A stretch of 64,000 nt of DNA from Glaciihabitans arcticus (GTDB taxonomy: Bacteria; Actinomycetota; Actinomycetes; Actinomycetales; Microbacteriaceae), in assembly GCF_004310685.1 (NCBI RefSeq), contig NZ_SISG01000001.1:2356001-2420000 (forward strand). The letters run 5' to 3'. The notes under the pieces were generated by a model that was given only the letters and a program-made list of their open reading frames with translations, ran no database searches and was not told the DNA's origin. Shown piece after piece: positions 37,483 to 45,696 of this stretch (position 1 is its first letter; every line of letters starts with the position of its first letter). Both the position numbers and the translations under genes were made by a program.

Positions 37483-40400
37483 CCGATGGTCGGCGGCTGT
37501 GGGGCCGGGTTCGGCGTGATCGGGGGCACGTTCGGTGTGGTCGGGGGCACGGCGGGCGTTGTCGGGTACTGGTTGGGCGTGACCTGGGCGGGGCGGGGCT
37601 GCACGGGCGCTTCGACGTCCGGACGCGCCGCCACCGGGGCCGGGTGTGCGGCAACCGGAGCATCGGGTGCGACCGGCGCCACGTGAGCACCGTGGTGGTG
37701 CGCGGCCTCGCGGCGGGCGTCGGCCTTGCGCTCCTTGCGTCCCTCGACGACGTAGTACAGCGTCGGCAGCACGATCAGCGTGAGCAGCGTCGACGACACG
37801 AGACCGCCGATGACCACGATGGCGAGCGGCTGGGAGATGAACCCACCGTGACCGGTGATGCCGATGCCGAGCGGCAGCAGCGCGAAGATCGTGGCGAGGG
37901 CCGTCATCAGAATCGGGCGGAGCCTGCGGGAGGCGCCGTATTCGATGGCCTGGCCCACCTTCATCCCGCGCTCTCGGTACTGGTTGATGAGGTCGACCAG
38001 CACGATCGCGTTGGTGACCACGATGCCGATCAGCATCAGAACGCCGATGAGGGATGCCACGCCGAGCGGTACCCCGGAGATCACCTGCAGCGCGATCGCA
38101 CCGGTCGCCGCGAACGGCACCGAGACGAGAAGCAGAAGGGGCTGGCGCAGCGAGCGGAACGTGGCGACCATGACCACGTAGACGATCAGGATCGCAACCA
38201 GCAGCGCGAGGCCGAGCTGCGAGAACGCGTCGCCCTGCTGCGAGGTGACGCCGCCGAGCTCTGCGGTCGCGCCGGCGGGGAGGTCGACCTCGGCCACGGC
38301 GGCGGTGACCGTCGCCGACGCGGCACCCACGTTGTCGCTATTCGGCGTGATGGTGACCGTCGCGCTGCGGATGCCCTTGATGGCGGTGATGCTCGAGGGG
38401 CCATCCACCTGCTCGACGGTGGCGAGCTCGCTGAGCTTCACGTCGCCGCCGCGGGTCGGGATCACGAAGTCCTGAATTTCCGCAACGGTCTGCGGGGCGG
38501 AGTCGTTGCGGATGTAGATCGACAGCGTCTTCTCGTCGATCACGACGGAGCCGACGGCGCTCGGGTTCATCGCCTCGGCGACGATCCCGCCGACCGCGAC
38601 CTCGGTGAGGCCCTCTTCCGCGGCCTTGGTGCGGTCGACCTGCACCTGGATGAACGGCTGCGTGACCGAGAGGTTGCTTGCGGCTTCCGCCACCACGTCG
38701 AGGTCCTTGACCCCGTCGAGCACGGCCTGAGCCGCCTCGCGCAGGTCGGCGTCACTCGATGCCTTGATGTTCACTTCGATGTCGGATGACGCGAAGCCCG
38801 ATCCGGCTGCGGCAACCGCGACGTCACCCACATCGTCAAGGCCCGCAATGGCCTCGCGCACGTCGGCCTGCAGCGTCGGCTGGTCCACGTCGGGGTCGGT
38901 CGTGAGCGAGAAGCTCGTCGCACCGCCGCCGGAGAACGCGGCACGGAGCGATCCGCCACTCGAGCCGAGCGAGAGCTGCACGGTGTCGACACCGTTGACG
39001 TCGCCGAGCGCGGCCTCGACCTTCTTCGCTGCTTCGTCGCGCACCTCGAGGCTCGTGCCGAGCGGCAGGGTCTGGCTGACGGTGAGGGTGTTCTGCCCGC
39101 TGTCGCCCAGGAAGTTGGTCTTCATGAACGGGATCAGGGCGAGCGTTCCACCGAGCACGAGCACAGCGATGAGCAGCGTCGCGACGGGGCGCGCGAGCGT
39201 CCACCGGATGATCGGCAGGTAGCCGCGCTGCAGCCTGGTCGGCTTCTCGAGTTCGTCTTCGCTCTGCACCTGCACCGTCTTGAGCGGGCGCGCAAGGCGC
39301 CGGCGCGACAGGCGCAGCGTGAGCAGCGGCAGCGCAGTGAGCAGCGCGATGATGACGACCGCAGCACCCACGATGGGCACGATGTAGTCGTCGCTCCACA
39401 GGTCGCCCGCGATGAGCGCTCCGACAGTGGCACCGGCGATGATCACCGCGACGATGAGGCCGGTGATCGCTCCGCGCAGGGCGACGAGGCCGTAGCTGCG
39501 GCCCGCCTTCTCTTCGAGTTCGAGCTGCTGGTCTTCGGTGCGGCTCGTCGAGCCGAGGAACCAGTAGGCGAGCACGGGCACGATCGTGAGCGACACGAAC
39601 AGCGAGGCGGCGAGCGCGATGGTCACTGTGAGGGCGAAGGGACGGAACAGCTCGCCCGTCACGTCGCCGACGAGGGCGAGCGGCAGGAAGACGGCGACGG
39701 TGGTGACGGTGGATGCCGTGACCGCACCCGCGACCTCCTTGACGGCCGTCTGGATCGCGGCGAGTTTGTCCTCACCCAGGCCGATGTGTCTCTTGATGTT
39801 CTCGATGACGACGATCGAGTCGTCGACCACGCGTCCGATCGCGATCGTGAGCGCGCCGAGCGTGATGATGTTCAGCGTGTAGCCCGAGGCAAGCATGCCG
39901 ATGAAGGTGATGAGCACGGAGACCGGGATGGAGATCGCCGTCACGAGGGTCGACCGGATCGACAGCAGGAAGATGAGGATAACGACCACGGCGAACAGCA
40001 GTCCGAGCAGACCCTCGGTGGTGAGGCTTTCGATCGACTGCTCGATGAAGGGAGCCTGGTCGAAGACCACGGTGAAGGTCGAGTTGCCGCCGAGCGCCTC
40101 CTCGAGATCCGGCACCATCTCGTTGACGAGGCGCGAGACCTCGACGGTGTTTCCGGCCGGGCTCTTGGTGACGGCGATCGTGACCGAGGGCTCACCGTTC
40201 ACGCGGGAGATGCCGGTGACCGGATCATCGATGAGTTCGACGGTCGCGAAGTCGCCCAAAACGAAGGCCGCGTCATCCGGAACCATCGTCTCGGTGCTCG
40301 TGGGCGGCACACCCGGGATCGGCGAGGGCTGCACGATGGAGACGGACTTGGTCGCACCGAGCAGCGGGAGGCTCTCGAGCGATTCGACGGTGTCGATCTT

Positions 40401-41093
40401 CTCGCCGGCCTGCACGGTAAGCGTTTTACCGTCTTCGGTGATCTCGCCCGCGGGCAGCAAAGAGCCGTTGGCCTTCAGCGCATCCCGGATCGACTGCGTG
40501 GTGAGGCCGTGATCGGCGAGTTCGTCCGCATCGGGGGTGATGGAGATGCGCTGCGTGGTGGCACCGAGCAGGGTCGCGTCGCTCACACCCTCCACGTCAC
40601 GGAGCTCCGGCAGGGTCGAGTTCTCGAGCAGGTTGGCGAGTTCGCGTGGCTCGAGGTCGCTCGTGACGGCTATCTGGATGACCGGAAGGTCGCTGAAGCT
40701 GAAGGTGAGCACCTGGGTGTCGACACCGTCGGGCAGCTGGCCGGAGATGCGGTTGATCGCGAGCTGCACCTTCTGCTCGGCGGTCGTGATGTCGGTGCCG
40801 TAGGTGAACGAGGCGGTGATGGTGGAGGAGTTGGCGTTCGAGACGGCTGTGGTGCCGTCGAGACCCGCGACGCCCTGAATGGCGCTCTCGATCGGTATCG
40901 ACACGTCATCGTTGACGACTTCGGGCGAGGCGCCGGGGTAGGTCGAGATGATGAACAGCTGCGGCAGGGACAGCGAGGGGATGAGCTCCTGCTTGAGCGA
41001 CGTCAGCGCCACGCCGCCGAAGATGCCGATGACCACCGTCACGAGCGCAATGAGCGCGCGGTTGCGCAGGCTGAAGATGGACAAGAAATGCAC
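37479..41093 (-). CDS. AcrB-type (HAE1-like) RND efflux permease
   Basis: A 1204-aa pump with the RND duplication: a helix near residue 12, a large porter loop, a cluster of helices from about 360, a second loop and a second helix cluster. Proton-relay residues are seen in GRVVDDSIVVIENIK (Asp424, Asp425), as in AcrB. A charged cytoplasmic insert (SRRRLARPLKTVQVQSEDE) lies in the middle, and a Pro/Ala/Thr-rich tail of about 90 residues ends the protein. No membrane-fusion or outer-membrane partner is adjacent, as expected in a Gram-positive cell. GTG 41093 follows AGGGAG. Substrates are unknown. Confidence 0.92.
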   Translation of the reverse strand: MHFLSIFSLRNRALIALVTVVIGIFGGVALTSLKQELIPSLSLPQLFIISTYPGASPEVVNDDVSIPIESAIQGVAGLDGTTAVSNANSSTITASFTYGTDITTAEQKVQLAINRISGQLPDGVDTQVLTFSFSDLPVIQIAVTSDLEPRELANLLENSTLPELRDVEGVSDATLLGATTQRISITPDADELADHGLTTQSIRDALKANGSLLPAGEITEDGKTLTVQAGEKIDTVESLESLPLLGATKSVSIVQPSPIPGVPPTSTETMVPDDAAFVLGDFATVELIDDPVTGISRVNGEPSVTIAVTKSPAGNTVEVSRLVNEMVPDLEEALGGNSTFTVVFDQAPFIEQSIESLTTEGLLGLLFAVVVILIFLLSIRSTLVTAISIPVSVLITFIGMLASGYTLNIITLGALTIAIGRVVDDSIVVIENIKRHIGLGEDKLAAIQTAVKEVAGAVTASTVTTVAVFLPLALVGDVTGELFRPFALTVTIALAASLFVSLTIVPVLAYWFLGSTSRTEDQQLELEEKAGRSYGLVALRGAITGLIVAVIIAGATVGALIAGDLWSDDYIVPIVGAAVVIIALLTALPLLTLRLSRRRLARPLKTVQVQSEDELEKPTRLQRGYLPIIRWTLARPVATLLIAVLVLGGTLALIPFMKTNFLGDSGQNTLTVSQTLPLGTSLEVRDEAAKKVEAALGDVNGVDTVQLSLGSSGGSLRAAFSGGGATSFSLTTDPDVDQPTLQADVREAIAGLDDVGDVAVAAAGSGFASSDIEVNIKASSDADLREAAQAVLDGVKDLDVVAEAASNLSVTQPFIQVQVDRTKAAEEGLTEVAVGGIVAEAMNPSAVGSVVIDEKTLSIYIRNDSAPQTVAEIQDFVIPTRGGDVKLSELATVEQVDGPSSITAIKGIRSATVTITPNSDNVGAASATVTAAVAEVDLPAGATAELGGVTSQQGDAFSQLGLALLVAILIVYVVMVATFRSLRQPLLLLVSVPFAATGAIALQVISGVPLGVASLIGVLMLIGIVVTNAIVLVDLINQYRERGMKVGQAIEYGASRRLRPILMTALATIFALLPLGIGITGHGGFISQPLAIVVIGGLVSSTLLTLIVLPTLYYVVEGRKERKADARREAAHHHGAHVAPVAPDAPVAAHPAPVAARPDVEAPVQPRPAQVTPNQYPTTPAVPPTTPNVPPITPNPAPQPPTIG

Positions 41094-41211
41094 GGCGTTA
41101 CTCCCTGGAACGAATGCTGTGCGCGAGAGCGCGGGGAAAGCGCACTTCTTCGTGCCTACCCAGTATCGCGTTTCACGTTTGCGGCGCGTACTCCCCGGGG
41201 ATGATTGCTAG

Positions 41212-42630
41212 CTACACGACTTCGGCGAGATACCCGGCTTCCACCGAGACGGGATGACGCCCGACGCTCGCCCACGCCACCGCGAGGGCGTCGACCGCGC
41301 GCTCCATCTCCTCGGCGTTGTGGCCGAACGGCAGACGCAGGAATCGCTCGAACGCACCGTCGATTCCGAAGCGCGGCCCGGCCGCGATCTGGAGTCCGAC
41401 GGAGCGGGCGGCGAGCGTGAGCTGCGAGCTGACCGGCGCTCCGAGGTTCACCCAGGTGGTGAGGCCGCCGGCGACACGGGGCACCTCCCACTCGGGGATC
41501 CGCTCGGCGAGCAGCGTGACCAGCCGATCCCGGTTCTCGCGCAGCTGGGTCTTTCGAGTCGCCAAGATGGCGTCGAAGTCGTCGAGCAGGTTGGCGACGA
41601 GCAGCTGCTCGAGAATTGGCGTGCCCAGGTCGCCCGCGCTGCGAGCACGTACCAGGCGCTGGATGACGTTGCGCTCCGCACGGATCCAGCCGATGCGCAC
41701 GCCGCCCCACACGGTCTTGCCAACCGAGCCGATCGTGATCGCCGGGCCGTACGCGGCGAGCGGAAGCGTGCTCTCGACCTCGTCGATCGCGAGCTCGGCC
41801 ATCGTCTCGTCCGCGATGAGCACGGTGCCGTGGCGCTCGGCGAGCGCGACGGTGCGCTCCCGCAGCTCGGCGGACATCGAGCGCCCGGTCGGGTTGTGGA
41901 AGTCGGGCATGAGGTAGCCGAGCGAAGGACTCGTGCGCTGGATCGCCTGCTCGAGCCCGGCTTCATCCCAACCGACGTCGGTCGTGACGGTCACCGGAAC
42001 GAGTCGCGCCCCGGCACCCTTGAGTGCCTCGTAGGCGTGCGGGTAGCTCGGCGTCTCGACGAGCGCGCGGTCGCCGCGCACGAGCAGCGTGCGGGAGAGC
42101 AACGCAATGGCGTGCTGGGCGCCGATCGTGACCATGATCTGCTCGGGGTCGGTGGGCAGCCCGCGCTTCGTGAATCGCGCGGCGATCGCCTGGCGCAGCA
42201 CCGGCAGCCCGATCGGGTCGAAGCCGGAGTCGCCGAGATAGGCGGGCAGCTGCTCGGCGGCGCGCTTCGCGGCATCGACGATCTCCGGCGTCGCGGGCAT
42301 CGCCGCCTTGGTCAGGTCGAGCAGGCCGGGTTCGGGCTGCTGCCCGGCAGGGATGCCGCGGCTCGGCAGCTTGGCGACGGATCCTGAGCCGCGCAGGCTC
42401 TCGAGGTAACCGGCCGCGCGCAGGTCGGCGTAGGTCGCGCTGACCGTGGTGCGACTCACGTCGAGCTGCTCGGCCAACTCGCGCTCGGCGGGCAGGCGGG
42501 TGTCGAGCGCGATGCGTCCGTCGAGCACAAGTAGGCGGATTCGCTCGGCGAGCGCCGCGTAGGCGGGCTTGTCGGTGTCACGCCACCTGTCAAGTAGGAG
42601 GGCCAGTGCGCGGGCGGAAAGAGATGCCAT
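41212..42630 (-). CDS. MocR-family regulator (GntR helix-turn-helix fused to aminotransferase fold), YczR-like
   Basis: A 472-aa regulator. A GntR winged helix (residues 15-80, PAYAALAERIRLLVLDGRI, LPAERELAEQLDVSRTTVSATYADL) is joined to a type I aminotransferase-like domain; Lys305 in SVGKTVWGG is the expected PLP-binding lysine. Such proteins sense PLP or related compounds rather than acting as enzymes. It is divergent from a YczE-family gene, the known yczR-yczE arrangement of Firmicutes, and two ATTGG/CCAAT operators lie between them. Met at 42630 is used, not the TTG one codon earlier. Confidence 0.9.
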   Translation of the reverse strand: MASLSARALALLLDRWRDTDKPAYAALAERIRLLVLDGRIALDTRLPAERELAEQLDVSRTTVSATYADLRAAGYLESLRGSGSVAKLPSRGIPAGQQPEPGLLDLTKAAMPATPEIVDAAKRAAEQLPAYLGDSGFDPIGLPVLRQAIAARFTKRGLPTDPEQIMVTIGAQHAIALLSRTLLVRGDRALVETPSYPHAYEALKGAGARLVPVTVTTDVGWDEAGLEQAIQRTSPSLGYLMPDFHNPTGRSMSAELRERTVALAERHGTVLIADETMAELAIDEVESTLPLAAYGPAITIGSVGKTVWGGVRIGWIRAERNVIQRLVRARSAGDLGTPILEQLLVANLLDDFDAILATRKTQLRENRDRLVTLLAERIPEWEVPRVAGGLTTWVNLGAPVSSQLTLAARSVGLQIAAGPRFGIDGAFERFLRLPFGHNAEEMERAVDALAVAWASVGRHPVSVEAGYLAEVV

Positions 42631-42646
42631 CAAGCCACTTTAGGCG

Positions 42647-42704
42647 AATTGGCATCTTGTGAGAAGGCCAATTTCGTCATTGGATTGCTCTTGTGAACGC
42701 CAAT
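42647..42704. promoter_or_regulatory. Two ATTGG-CCAAT operators between mocR-like and yczE-like genes
   Basis: Site 1: AATTGGC, 13 bases, GCCAATT (42647-42673). Site 2: ATTGG, 16 bases, CCAAT (42679-42704). Each also contains CTTGTGA in its interior, so the sites also repeat in the same direction, about 31 bp apart, as in MocR operators made of spaced repeats. Confidence 0.6.
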
Positions 42705-42710
42705 CTTGTT

Positions 42711-43322
42711 ATGACCCGCCGCATCGTCCAGCTCGTTGTGGGCGTCATCTTCTACGGACTCGCCATCGCCCTCATCGTGCGTGGCGCCATCGGCGTCGCG
42801 CCGTGGGACGTGCTCACCCAGGGCATCGGCAAGCAGACCGGCCTCTCCTTCGGTGTCATCACCGTGATCGTCAGCGTCATCGTGCTGCTGCTCTGGATCC
42901 CCATCCGCCAGAAGCCGGGCATCGGCACCGTGCTCAACACGCTCCTCGTGGGGCCCTCGGCCGAACTCGGGCTCGCACTGATTCCTGAGCAGAGCGAGCT
43001 GTGGGTGCGCATCCCGCTATTCATCGCCGGCCTGGTATTGCTCGCGATCGCGACCGGACTGTACATCGGTGCCCGGTTCGGGCCGGGCCCGCGCGATGGT
43101 CTGATGACGGGCATCCACCACCGCTGGGGCGTGAAGATATGGATCGTACGCACCTCGATCGAGGTCGTGGTGCTCTCGATCGGCTGGCTGCTGGGCGGCA
43201 ACGTCGGAATCGGTACCGTCGCCTTCGCTCTGCTCATCGGGCCGATGGTCAACCTCACGATCCCGTTCTTCCTCGTGCCGGCAGCGGTAAGCGAGAAGCC
43301 GCTCGAGCCCATCAAGCACTAG
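42711..43322 (+). CDS. YczE/YitT-family membrane protein
   Basis: A 203-aa protein with five or six membrane helices. The family pattern is visible in VGVIFYGLAIALIVRGAIGVAPWDVLTQGI, TGLYIGARFGPGPRDGLMTGI and GTVAFALLIGPMVN. YczE-type proteins are membrane proteins of poorly known function, often linked to MocR regulators. ATG 42711 is chosen because operator 2 ends at 42704 and would occupy the alternative GTG at 42693; the message may be leaderless. A strong two-way terminator follows. Confidence 0.85.
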   Translation: MTRRIVQLVVGVIFYGLAIALIVRGAIGVAPWDVLTQGIGKQTGLSFGVITVIVSVIVLLLWIPIRQKPGIGTVLNTLLVGPSAELGLALIPEQSELWVRIPLFIAGLVLLAIATGLYIGARFGPGPRDGLMTGIHHRWGVKIWIVRTSIEVVVLSIGWLLGGNVGIGTVAFALLIGPMVNLTIPFFLVPAAVSEKPLEPIKH

Positions 43323-43332
43323 CCGAACCGCA

Positions 43333-43368
43333 AAAAGTGCTCCAACCCGCCCGGGTTGGAGCACTTTT
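43333..43368. terminator. Strong bidirectional terminator
   Basis: A perfect 17-bp stem, AAAAGTGCTCCAACCCG with its complement across two bases, flanked by A and T runs. It serves the convergent yczE-like and tipA-like genes. The outer 12 bp recur at 59177-59212. Confidence 0.9.
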
Positions 43369-43378
43369 CGCTGTGTCG

Positions 43379-44134
43379 CTACAGGTTCGCGTCCGCGTAG
43401 ACGCGCATCGCGTCACGCACGAAACCAGCGCCCTCGGTACCGCCGTAGTTGGCCGCGAACCGGTCGTCCGCCACGTACATCTCGCCGAGCCCCACGAAGT
43501 ACTCCTTCGTCGGGCGGGATCCGTTGCGCGGGGTGCCGGCGATGCCGCTGAGCCAGTCCGCGTGCCGGGCGGCGAGCGCCTGGGCCTCCGCACCGCTCGG
43601 GTCGAGTCCGGCCTGAGCCGCCGCGATCCAGTCGGCCGCGAGGGCCTCGTGCCGCGACATCCACTCGGCCTTTTCAGTCGTCGACTTCGAGCGCCACCAC
43701 TCGGCGCTGTCGGCGTAGGCCATTTTGCCCCAGCGCTCCTCGACTTCGTCCCGGTACTGGGTGTGGTCGAATCCGTTGAACATTTCTTCTGCCATGAGTT
43801 GTTCACCTCCCTCCATCTTGCTGATCGTGACCTCGACGCTGGCGATCTGCCGGTCGAGGCGTTCCTTCTCCCGCTGCAGCCACCGCAAATGGGTCGCGAG
43901 GGCGCGGGCGTCGTCCGCCTGCCCCTCGATCACACCCTTGATGGCCGGGATTCCGAGCCCCAGATCCCGCAGCATAAGCACTCGCTGCAGTCGGGCGAGC
44001 GCGAGCTCGTCGTAGTAGCGATAGCCGTTGCTGCCGATGCGGGTGGGGTGCACCAGCCCCACGTCCCCGTAGTGCCGAAGCGTGCGGCTCGTGGTGCCCG
44101 CAAGTCGGGCGATGTCCTGGATGGACCAGTCCAT
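43379..44134 (-). CDS. MerR-family regulator with TipAS-type drug-binding domain
   Basis: A 251-aa TipAL-like activator. The MerR DNA-binding head (SIQDIARLAGTTSRTLRHYGDVGLV) and dimer helix (QREKERLDRQIASVEVTI) are followed by a TipAS domain (about 115-251) with the EVEERWG and GMYVADDRFAANYGG-like motifs (here GEMYVADDRFAANYGG), which in TipAL binds thiopeptides and other hydrophobic drugs. The start ATG 44134 has AGAGGAG upstream. A perfect dyad at 44170-44184 is its likely own operator. It diverges from the DUF4097-padR pair. Confidence 0.92.
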   Translation of the reverse strand: MDWSIQDIARLAGTTSRTLRHYGDVGLVHPTRIGSNGYRYYDELALARLQRVLMLRDLGLGIPAIKGVIEGQADDARALATHLRWLQREKERLDRQIASVEVTISKMEGGEQLMAEEMFNGFDHTQYRDEVEERWGKMAYADSAEWWRSKSTTEKAEWMSRHEALAADWIAAAQAGLDPSGAEAQALAARHADWLSGIAGTPRNGSRPTKEYFVGLGEMYVADDRFAANYGGTEGAGFVRDAMRVYADANL

Positions 44135-44169
44135 GCTGTGCTCCTCTCTCGCGAATCCCACGCTAGACG

Positions 44170-44184
44170 TTGACGCAGCGTCAA
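44170..44184. promoter_or_regulatory. Dyad TTGACGC-A-GCGTCAA, candidate MerR/TipA operator
   Basis: A perfect 7-1-7 inverted repeat 36 bp upstream of the tipA-like start, the usual place for a MerR site inside an over-long promoter spacer. Autoregulation is inferred. Confidence 0.55.
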
Positions 44185-44216
44185 GGTCAAGAGAAAAGTG
44201 TTGCGTTGTTCGTAAA

Positions 44217-44255
44217 CGCGATATATCGTGATTCTCGAACACGCGATATATCGCG
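44217..44255. promoter_or_regulatory. Paired CGATATATCG palindromes upstream of DUF4097-padR
   Basis: CGCGATATATCGTG (44217-44230) and the perfect CGCGATATATCGCG (44242-44255), with centres 25 bp apart. The pair lies 26 bp before the DUF4097 ATG. The next gene but one encodes a PadR repressor, the likely ligand. Confidence 0.65.
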
Positions 44256-44281
44256 ACTTCCCACAACGTTAGGAGAACCCC

Positions 44282-45082
44282 ATGGCCCAGGAGAAGTGGC
44301 TGATCGAAGACGCCAAGACCATCGACATCGGCCTCGTGCGCAACCTCAAGGTGAGCCTCATCGCCGGCAAGGTCGACATCATCGGGCACGATGAGCCGAC
44401 CGCCCGCGTCGAGGTGCACTCGGTGAGCGGCAAGGCGCTGCGGGTGTCCATTGACGGCGACACCCTCGAGGTCGACCACCCGCAGATGAGCTGGGACAAC
44501 TTCCTCGACGTGTTCAAGTCGTTCGCCGGCACCGCGAAGGCCGACGTCAGCATCATGGTCCCCCGCGACATCGCGCTCAAGTTCGGCGTCATCAGCGCGA
44601 CCGCCCTGATCAGCGGCCTCACCGAAGACGCCTCGATCAGCTCCGTCAGCGGTGAGGTCGTCATCGACAACGTCTACGGCGACCTGCAGCTGAACAGCGT
44701 GAGCGGGGAAATGGCCGTGCGCAACCACTACGGCGCGATCTCCGCGAAGACGATCAGCGGCGACATCACCGCGACCGGCGAGATCATGAAGTTCTCGGGC
44801 AACACGGTGAGTGGGGACGTGTTCCTCGACGTCGCGGGTGCCCCCGACGAGATCGTGGTCAGCACAGTGAGCGGCGGCGTCACCACCCGCCTCGCACCAG
44901 GCCTCGCCGCCCAGTACCGCATCAACACGGTCAGCGGACGCCTGCAGCTCGACGACTCCGAGATCACCGGCGTGCGCGGCAGCTACACCGGCAAGTACGG
45001 CGAACTCGACAAGACCTGGCTCGACTTCAAGGCCAACACGGTCAGCGGAAACGTCTCCGTGCTGCACTCGGTGTCGGCGTGA
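44282..45082 (+). CDS. DUF4097 beta-strand repeat protein
   Basis: A 266-aa soluble protein made of short beta repeats with the phrase SVSGEVVI, TISGDITA, TVSGDVFL, TVSGRLQL and TVSGNVSV, the signature of DUF4097 (a right-handed beta-helix-like fold related to putative adhesins). No signal peptide or membrane helix is seen, so it is probably cytoplasmic or at the membrane inner face. AGGAG lies before ATG 44282. It is the first gene of a two-gene operon with padR; such pairs are often linked to envelope stress, but the role is unknown. Confidence 0.87.
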   Translation: MAQEKWLIEDAKTIDIGLVRNLKVSLIAGKVDIIGHDEPTARVEVHSVSGKALRVSIDGDTLEVDHPQMSWDNFLDVFKSFAGTAKADVSIMVPRDIALKFGVISATALISGLTEDASISSVSGEVVIDNVYGDLQLNSVSGEMAVRNHYGAISAKTISGDITATGEIMKFSGNTVSGDVFLDVAGAPDEIVVSTVSGGVTTRLAPGLAAQYRINTVSGRLQLDDSEITGVRGSYTGKYGELDKTWLDFKANTVSGNVSVLHSVSA

Positions 45083-45696
45083 CGCCGCCCGTCTTCGCCC
45101 ACGGGCACCTGCGGCTCTACCTGCTCAGCCTGCTCGCCGAAAGTGAAACCGGCATGCACGGTTACGAGCTGATCCAGGCGCTCGGCGACCGCTTCGGCGG
45201 CACCTACATCCCTTCCGCCGGCACGATCTACCCCCGCCTCGGCAAGCTCGAGGAGGAGGGCCTCGTCACCAAGGCCGCCGACGGCCGCAAGACCGTCTAC
45301 GCGATCACCGCCACCGGCCGAGCAGAGCTGGCGTCCCGCGACTCCGAGCTCGGTGACATCGAGAACGGCGTCACCGACTCGGTGCGTCGCCTCGCCGACG
45401 AGGTCCGGTCATCCGTCAACGACGCCATGAAGACGCTCCGGGCAGATCTCGCCTCAGCGGCGCGCGACGCGCGCACCGAATCGCGGCAGGCCTCCCACAC
45501 GGTCAAGGTGACGCAGGGCACAGAGAGCAGGATGAACCTGCAGGAGGCCGAGGCCCTGCTCCAGTCGTTCCGCCACCAGTTGCGGTCCGACCTACGCGGC
45601 GCCGTGGCCGGCGACCGGCTCGGGGTGGTAACGGTGGATGTTCTGCGTGCCCGACTGGACGCGGTGCGCTCCGAGGTTCTGGCGACGCTGGACTAG
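45079..45696 (+). CDS. PadR-family transcriptional repressor
   Basis: A 205-aa PadR protein. The winged helix is HLRLYLLSLLAESETGMHGYELIQAL, GTIYPRLGKLEEEGLV, GRKTVYAITATGRAEL. A long C-terminal helical part (DSVRRLADEVRSSV, then EAEALLQSFRHQLRSDL) allows dimerisation and is longer than in minimal PadR proteins. The GTG start overlaps the DUF4097 stop (GTGA). It should repress its own operon through the CGATATATCG palindromes. Its stop shares CTAG with the opposite ATPase gene. Confidence 0.92.
   Translation: MTPPVFAHGHLRLYLLSLLAESETGMHGYELIQALGDRFGGTYIPSAGTIYPRLGKLEEEGLVTKAADGRKTVYAITATGRAELASRDSELGDIENGVTDSVRRLADEVRSSVNDAMKTLRADLASAARDARTESRQASHTVKVTQGTESRMNLQEAEALLQSFRHQLRSDLRGAVAGDRLGVVTVDVLRARLDAVRSEVLATLD

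Noticed and set aside
37644-38789. A 381-codon open frame opposite the RND pump
   Set aside because: Composition (Arg/His/Asp rich, no motifs) is that of reverse-strand noise over a conserved AcrB-type gene.
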